Origin: Aplectana chamaeleonis
Taxonomy: Eukaryota; Nematoda; Chromadorea; Rhabditida; Cosmocercidae
Reading direction: 5' to 3'
Length of the DNA stretch: 64,000 nucleotides
Assembly (NCBI GenBank): GCA_029168955.1
Contig: JAPDOI010001359.1
Coordinates: 124,001-188,000, forward strand
Shown: piece after piece, positions 57,301 through 64,000 of the stretch
Position numbering within the stretch: the first letter of the stretch is position 1
How the letters are laid out: every line of letters starts with the position of its first letter
The notes under the pieces: model-generated
Database searches by the model: none
What the model saw: only the letters and a program-made list of their open reading frames with translations
Told to the model about the DNA's origin: nothing
Made by a program: the position numbers and the translations under genes

Positions 57301-60300
57301 CTGTGCAGGACCTCAGTAGGAGTGTGCAGGACATCATGGAACCTGTGCAGGACCTCAGTAGGAGTGTGCAGGACATCATGGAACGTGTGCAAGACCTTAG
57401 TAGGAGTGTGCAGGACATCATGGGACCTGTGCAGGACCTCAGTAGGAGTGTGCAGGACATCATGGAACGTGTGCAGGACCGTAGTAGGAGTGTGCAGGAC
57501 ATCACGGGAACTGTGCAGGACCCCAGTAGGGGTGTGCAGGACGTCGTAGAACCTGTGCAGGACCTCAAGTAGGAGTGTGCAGGACATCATGGAACGTGTG
57601 CAGGACCTTAGTAGGAGTGTGCAGGACATCATGGGACCTGTGCAGGACCTCAGTAGGAGTGTGCAGGACATCATGGAACGTGTGCAGGACCTTCAGTAGG
57701 AGTGTGCAGGACATCATGGGACCTGTGCAGGACCTCAGTAGGAGTGTGCAGGACATCATGGAACCTGTGCAGGACCTCAGTAGGAGTGTGCAGGACATCA
57801 TGGAACGTGTGCAGGACTGGTAGGAGTGTGCAGGACATCATAGAACCTGTGCAGGACCTCAGTAGGGGTGTGCAGGACATCATGGAACGTGTGCAGGACC
57901 TCAGTAGGGTGTGCAGGACATCATGGAACGTGTGCAAGACCTTAGTAGGAGTGTGCAGGACATCATGGGACCTGTGCAGGACCTCCCAGTAGGAGTGTGC
58001 AGGACATCATGGGAATGCGTGCAGGACCTCAGTAGGAAAATGCAGAAAATCATGGAACGTGTGCAGGACCTCAGTAGGAGTGTGCAGGACATCATGGGAC
58101 CTGTGCAGGACCTCAGTAGGAGTGTGCAGGACATCATGGAACGTGTGCAGGACCTTAGTAGGAGTGTGCAGGACATCATGGAACGTGTGCAGGACCTCAG
58201 TAGGAGTCTGCAGGACATCATTGGACCTGAGCAGGACCTCAGTAGGAGTGTGCAGGACATCATGGAACGTGTGCAAGACCTTAGTAGGAGTGTGCAGGAC
58301 ATCATGGGACCTGTGCAGGACCTCAGTAGGAGTGTGCAGGACATCATGGAACGTGTGCAAGACCTCAGTAGGAGTGTGCAGGACATCATGGGACCTGTGC
58401 AGGACCTCAGTAGGAGTGTGCAGGACACCATGGAACCTGTGCAGGACCTCAGTAGGAGTGTGCAGGACATCATGGAACGTGTGCAAGACCTTGGTAGGAG
58501 TGTGCAGGACATCATGGGACCTGTGGAGGACTTCAGTAAGGAGTGTGCAGGACATCATGGAACGTGTGCAGGACCTTAGTAGGAGTGTGCAGGACATCAT
58601 GGGACGTGTGCAGGACCCCAGTAGGGTGTGCAGGACATCGTAGAGTGTGTGCAGGACCTCAGTAGGAGTGTGCAGGACATCATGGAACGTGTGCAAGACC
58701 TTAGTAGGAGTGTGCAGGACATCATGGGACCTGTGCAGGACCTCAGTAGGTGTGCAGGACATCATGGAACGTGTGCAAGACCTTAGTAGGGTGTGCAGGG
58801 ACATCATGGGACGTGTGCAGGACCTCAGTAGAGTGTGCAGGACATCATGGAACCTGTGCAGGACCTCAGTAGGAGTGTGCAGGACATCATGGAACGTGTG
58901 CAAGACCTTAGTAGGAGTGTGCAGGACATCATGGGACCTGTGCAGGACCTCAGTAGGAGTGTGCAGGACATCATGGACATTGTGTGCAAGACCTTCAGTG
59001 TAGGAGTGTGCAGGACATCATGGGACGTGTGCAGGACCCCAGTAGGGGTGTGCAGGACGTCGTAGAATGTGTGCAGGACCTCAGTAGGAGTGTGCAGGAC
59101 ATCATGGGACCTGTGCAGGACCTCAGTAGGAGTGTGCAGGACATCATGGAACGTGTGCAGGACCGTAGTAGGAGTGTGTGCAGGACATCATGGGACCTGT
59201 GCAGGACCCCAGTAGAGAGTGTGCAGGACATCATGGGACCTGTGCAGGACCTCAGTAGGAGTGTGCAGGACATCATGGAACGTGTGCAGGGACCTGACCT
59301 TAGTAGGAGAGTGTGCAGGACATCATGTGGAACGTGTGTGCAGGACCTCAGTAGGGTGTGCAGGACATCATGGGAATGTGTGAAGGATCTCAGTAGGAGA
59401 GTGCAGGACATCATGGAACGTGTGCAGGACCTTAGTAGGAGTGTGCAGAACATCAAAGGACGTGCGCAGGACCTCAGTAGGAGTGGGCAGGACATCATGG
59501 AACGTGTGCAAGACCTTAGTAGGAGTGTGCAGGACATCATGGAACCTGTGCAGGACCATAGTAGGAGTGTGCAGGACATCATGGAACGTGTGCAAGACCT
59601 TAGTAGGAGTGCGCAGGACATCATGGGACCTGTGCAGGACCTCAGTAGGGGTGTGCAGGACGTCGTAGAATGTGTGCAGGACCTCAGTAGGAGTGTGCAG
59701 GACATCATGGAACGTGTGCAAGACCTTAGTAGGAGTGTGCAGGACATCATGGGACCTGTGCAGGACCTCCAGTAGGAGTGTGCAGGACATCATGGGACGT
59801 GTGCGGGACCTCAGTAGGAGTGCGCAAGACATCAAGGAACTTGTGCAAAACCCCAGTAGGAGTGCGCAGGACATCAGGGGACGTGTGCAGGACCTCAGTA
59901 GGAGTGTGCAGGAGATCATGGGACGTGTGCAGGACCTCAGTAGGAGTGTGCAGGAGATCATGGGACCTGTGCAGGACCTCAGTAGGAGTGTGCAGCACTT
60001 CATGGAACGTGTGCAGGACCTCAGTAGGAGTGTAGAGGACATCATGGGACGTGTGAAGGACCTCAGTAGGAGTGTGCAGGACATCATGGGACCTGTGCAG
60101 GACCTCAGTAGGGTGTGCAGGACATCATGGAACGTGTGCAAGACCTTGGTAGGAGTGTGCAGGACATCATGGGACCTGTGCAGGACCTCAGTAAAGTGTG
60201 CAGGACATCATGGAACGTGTGCAGGACCTCGTAGTAGAGTGTGCAGGACATCATGGAACGTGTGCAGGACCCTTAGTAGGGGTGTGGAGGACATCATGGA

Positions 60301-63300
60301 ACCTGTGCAGGACCTCAGTAGGAGTGTGCAGGACATCATGGAACGTGTGCAAGACCTTAGTAGGAGTGTGCAGGACATCATGGGACCTGTGCAGGACCTC
60401 AGTAGGAGTGTGCAGGACATCATGGAACGTGTGCAGGACCGCAGTAGGAGTGGGCAGGACATCATGGGACGTGTGCAGGACCCCAGTAGGTGTGTGCAGG
60501 ACGTCGTAGAGAATGTGCGGGACACTCCAGTAGGAGTGTGCAGGACATCATGGAACGTGTGCAGGACCGTAGTAGGAGTGGGCAGGACATCATGGGACGT
60601 GTGCAGGACCTCAGTAGGAGTGTGCAGGACATCATGGAACGTGTGCAAGACCTTAGTAGGAGTGTGCAGGACATCATGGGACCTGGGACGTGTGCAGGGG
60701 ACCTGTGCAGTAAGGAGTGTGCAGGACGTCATGGGAACGTGTGTGCAGGACCTCAGTAGGAGTGTTCAGGACATCATGGAACGTGTGCAAGACCTTAGTA
60801 GGAGTGTGCAGGACATCATGGGACCTGTGCAGGACCTCAGTAGGAGTGTGCAGGACATCATGGAACGTGTGCAAGACCTTAGTAGGAGTGTGCAGGACAT
60901 CATGGGACCTGTGCAGGACCTCAGTAGGAGTGTGCAGGACATCATGGAACGTGTGCAGGACATCATGGGACGTGTGCAGGACCTCAGTAGGAGTGTGCAG
61001 GACATCATGGGACCTGTGCAGGACCTCAGTAGGAGTGTGCAGGACATCATGGAACGTGTGCAAGACCTTAGTAGGAGTGGGCAGGACATCATGGAACTTG
61101 TGCAAGACCTTAGTAGGAGTGGGCAGGACATCATGGGACGTGTGCAAGGACCTTGCAGTAATGGAGTGTGCAGGACATCATGGAACCTGTGCAGGACCCC
61201 AGTAGGGGTGTGCAGGACATCATGGGACCTGTGCAGGACCTCAGTAGGAGTGTGCAGGACATCATGGAACGTGTGCAAGACCTTGTAGGAGTGTGCAGGA
61301 CATCATGGGACCTGTGCAGGACCTCAGTAGGAGTGTGCAGGACATCATGGAACGTGTGCAGGACCCAAGTAGAAGTGGGCAGGACATCATGGGACGTGTG
61401 CAGGACCCCAGTTGAAGGGTGTGCAGGACATCATGGGACCTGTGCAGGACTTCAGTAGGAGTGTGCAGGACATCATGGAACGTGTGCAAGACCTTGGTAG
61501 GAGTGTGCAGAACATCATGGAACCTGTGCAGGACCCCAGTAGGGGGGTGCAGGACATCATGGAACGTGTGTGCAGGACCGTAGTAGAAGTGGGCAGGACA
61601 TCATGGGACGTGTGCAGGACCCCAGTAGGGAGGTGTGCAGGACATCATGGGACCTGTGCAGGACCTCAGTAGGGGTGTGCAGGACATCATGGAACGTGTG
61701 CAAGACCTTAGTAGGAGTGTGCAGGACATCATGGAACCTGTGCAGGACCCCAGTAGGGGTGTGCAGGACATCATGGAACGTGTGCAAGACCTTAGTAGGA
61801 GTGTGCAGGACATCATGGAACCTGTGCAGGACCCCAGTAGGGGTGTGCAGGACATCATGGGACGTGTGCAGGACTTCAGTAGGGAGTGTGCGGGACATCA
61901 TGGAACGTGTGCAAGACCTTAGTAGGAGTGTGCAGGACATCATGGGACCTGTGCAGGACCTCCCAGTAAGGGTGTGCAGGACATCATGTACGTGTGCAGG
62001 ACCTTAGTAGGAGTGTGCAGGACATCATGGGACGTGTGCAGGACCCCAGAGAAGGGGTGTGCAGGACATCGTGGAACCTGTGCAGGACCTCAGTAAGGGT
62101 GTGCAGGACATCATGGAACGTGTGCAAGACCTTAGTAGGAGTGTGCAGGACATCATGGGACCTGTGCAGGACCTCCAGTAGGAGTGTGCAGGACATCATG
62201 GAACGTGTGCAGGACCTTATTAGGAGTGTGCAGGACATCATGGAACGTGTGCAGGACCCCAGTAGGGTGTGCAGGACATCATGGGACGTGTGCAGGACCT
62301 CAGTAGGAGTGTGCAGGACATCATGGAACGTGTGGAAGACCTTAGTAAGTGTGCAGGACATCATGGGACCTGTGCAGGACCTCAGTAGGAGTGTGCAGGA
62401 CATCGTAGGAATGTGCAGGACCTCAGTAGGAGTGTGCAGGACATCATGGAACGTGTGCAAGACCTTAGTAGGAGTGTGCAGGACATCATGGGACCTGTGC
62501 AGGACCTCCAGTAGGAGTGTGCAGGACATCATGGAACGTGTGCAGGACCTAGTAGTATAAGTGTGCAGGACATCATGGAACGTGTGCAGGACCCCAGTAG
62601 GGGTGTGCAGGACATCATGGGACCTGTGCGGGACCTCAGTAGGAGTGTGCAGGACATCATGGAACGTGTGCAAGACCTTGGTAGGAGTGTGCAGGACATC
62701 ATGGGACCTGTGCAGGACCTCAGTAGGAGTGTGCACAGGACATCATGGAACCTGTGCAAGACCTTGGTAGGAGTGTGCAGGACATCATGGGACCTGTGCA
62801 AGGACACTCAGTAGAGAGTGTGCAGGACATCATGGAACCTGTGCAGGACCTCAGTAGGGTGTGCAGGACATCATGGGAACGTGTGCAGGACCTCAGTAGG
62901 AGTGTGCAGGACATCATGGGACCTGTGCAGGACCTCAGTAGGAAGTGTGCAGGACATCATCATGGGAACAGTGTGCAGGACCTGTAGTAGAGTGTGCAGG
63001 ACATCATGGAACGTGTGCAGGATCTCAGTAGGAGTGTGCAGGGACATCATGGGACCTGTGCAGGACCTCAGTAGGAGTGTGCAGGACATCATGGAACGTG
63101 TGCAAGACCTTGGTAGGAGTGTGCAGGACATCATGGGACCTGTGCAGGACCTCAGTAAGGGTGTGCAGGACATCATGGAACGTGTGCAGGACCTTAGTAG
63201 AAGTGTGCAGGACATCATGGGACGTGTGCAGGACCCCAGTAGGAGTGTGCAGGACATCTTAATGGGGACCTGTGCAGGACACTCAGTAGGAGTGTGCAGG

Positions 63301-63815
63301 ACATCATGGAACGTGTGCAAGACCTTAGTAGGGTGTGCAGGACACCATGGAACCTGTGCAGGACCTCAGTGAGGAGTGTGCAGGACATCATGGAACGTGT
63401 GCAGGACCGTAGTAGGAGTGGGCAGGACATCATGGGACGTGTGCAGGACCCCAGAAGGAGTGTGCAGGACATCATGGAGACCTGTGCAGGACCTCAGTAG
63501 GGGGTGTGTGCAGGACATCATGGATCGTGTGCAAGACCTTAGTAGGAGTGTGCAGGACACCATGGGACCTGTGCAGGACCTCAGTAGGAGTGTGCAGGAC
63601 ATCATTGTACGTGTGCAGGACCGCGTAGACGTGGTGCAGGACATCATGGGACGAGTGCAGGACCCCAGAAGGGGTGTGCAAGACCTTGGTCGAGTGTGCA
63701 GGACATCATGGGACCTGTGCAGGATCTCAGTAGGAGAGTGCAGGACATCATGGAACGTGTGCAGGACCTTAGTAGGAGTGTGCAGAACATCAAAGGACGT
63801 GCGCAGGACCTCCCT

Positions 63816-64000
63816 TTAATGTCCAGGACACCGTATGGAGAATCATGCCTCCAGAATCAACAAGAGCGATAGGCAATTGCGCCAGAACAAGGCTATTGCT
63901 AATCTCTACTCAGGAAATTGTTGGCTCTAAAATTTTTCTAAGGGTTCTGACCTCCGAATTCGCTACATCTTCACTACCGCTGGTGTTGTTTTCTGCACTT
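63816..64000. other. Right flank of the satellite; no gene recognised
   Basis: The repeat stops abruptly after GTGCGCAGGACCTCC and unique AT-richer sequence follows. Stops occur in most frames and no splice-bounded exon is visible in the 185 bp available. Confidence 0.5.

Larger units (their letters stand above)
40157..63815 (+). repeat. 23.7-kb satellite: 21-bp unit, 42-bp dimer, higher-order repeats
   Basis: The basic 21-bp unit begins GTGCAGGAC and comes in two types, GTGCAGGACATCATGGGAC(CT) and GTGCAGGACCTCAGTAGGAG(T), which alternate as a 42-bp dimer: about 560 dimers. Diagnostic variants (ATCATGGAACGT, CGTAGTAGGAGT, CCCAGTAGGGGT, GTCGTAGAATGT, CAAGACCTTAG, GGACAGGAC) recur in fixed order. 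At about 41-51 kb a five-dimer cycle (about 210 bp) dominates; from about 52 kb a two-dimer cycle (84 bp) does. Small indels become more frequent towards 56-63.8 kb. Four of six frames lack stops in the consensus, which explains the many overlapping open frames on both strands. No insertion of other DNA was seen inside the array. Confidence 0.97.

Noticed and set aside
40157..63815. CRISPR-like array
   Set aside because: Units are directly tandem without unique spacers, and the context is eukaryotic.

Overview
The window reads as nuclear DNA of a nematode, probably rhabditine. This is inferred from three things: a split two-pore-domain (K2P, TWK-type) potassium channel gene with worm-style TTTTCAG/TTTCAG acceptors and one 52-nt intron, no bacterial operon structure, and dispersed CGGCAAACGG repeats with CAGGGGTGTGCGGCAA-type ends of a kind known from Caenorhabditis-like genomes. 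Species is not determinable here. Most of the sequence is non-coding and repetitive, and most long open frames are repeat artefacts.

One gene is well supported. A K2P channel on the minus strand starts at 38208 and runs down to about 5547 (over 32 kb). Its recognised exons are 38208-38152, 38099-37941, 36701-36500, 31432-31290, 16553-16398 and 5696-5547. Phases agree at every directly tested junction and give M1, a glycosylatable cap, pore 1 (VIPVGYGN), M2, M3, pore 2 (TIGFGD) and M4. A likely M2-M3 linker exon (16779-16669) fits by phase but holds an in-frame TGA, and exon 6 runs into TGA one base out of frame with a good donor. The introns (5, 14.5 and 10.7 kb) are packed with foldback and duplicated elements.

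Region by region: 1-5.5 kb has foldback elements, CGGCAAA repeats and a G-quadruplex-prone tract. 5.7-16.4 kb is the last K2P intron, with a pair of paralogous candidate exons on the plus strand (8290 and 9857), a tandem array of tRNA-like units (11.8-12.4 kb) and a tandem 0.6-kb duplication that carries a TATA box in each copy. 16.8-31.1 kb is the giant M2-M3 intron, with two copies of a 1.2-kb element, a 0.75-kb foldback, a 2.5-kb duplication and kilobase tracts of near-alternating purine-pyrimidine. 31.5-36.1 kb is an intronic inverted repeat with arms of about 1 kb. 36.9-37.9 kb holds two abutting TTAA-flanked miniature transposons.

38.3-40.0 kb may hold a small plus-strand gene divergent from the K2P gene, whose exons match in phase and encode a polyproline run from a hexanucleotide microsatellite. 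A coding-looking minus-strand segment (40138-39982) abuts the satellite. From about 40157 to 63815 the DNA is a single 23.7-kb satellite built on a 21-bp unit, organised as 42-bp dimers, then 84-bp or about 210-bp higher-order repeats, then blocks of about 785 bp. Four of its six frames lack stops, so both strands show open frames of up to about 590 codons. One of these is a clean heptad repeat (VQDIMER/VQDLSRS). I treat this as satellite DNA with unusual coding potential, not as an established gene.
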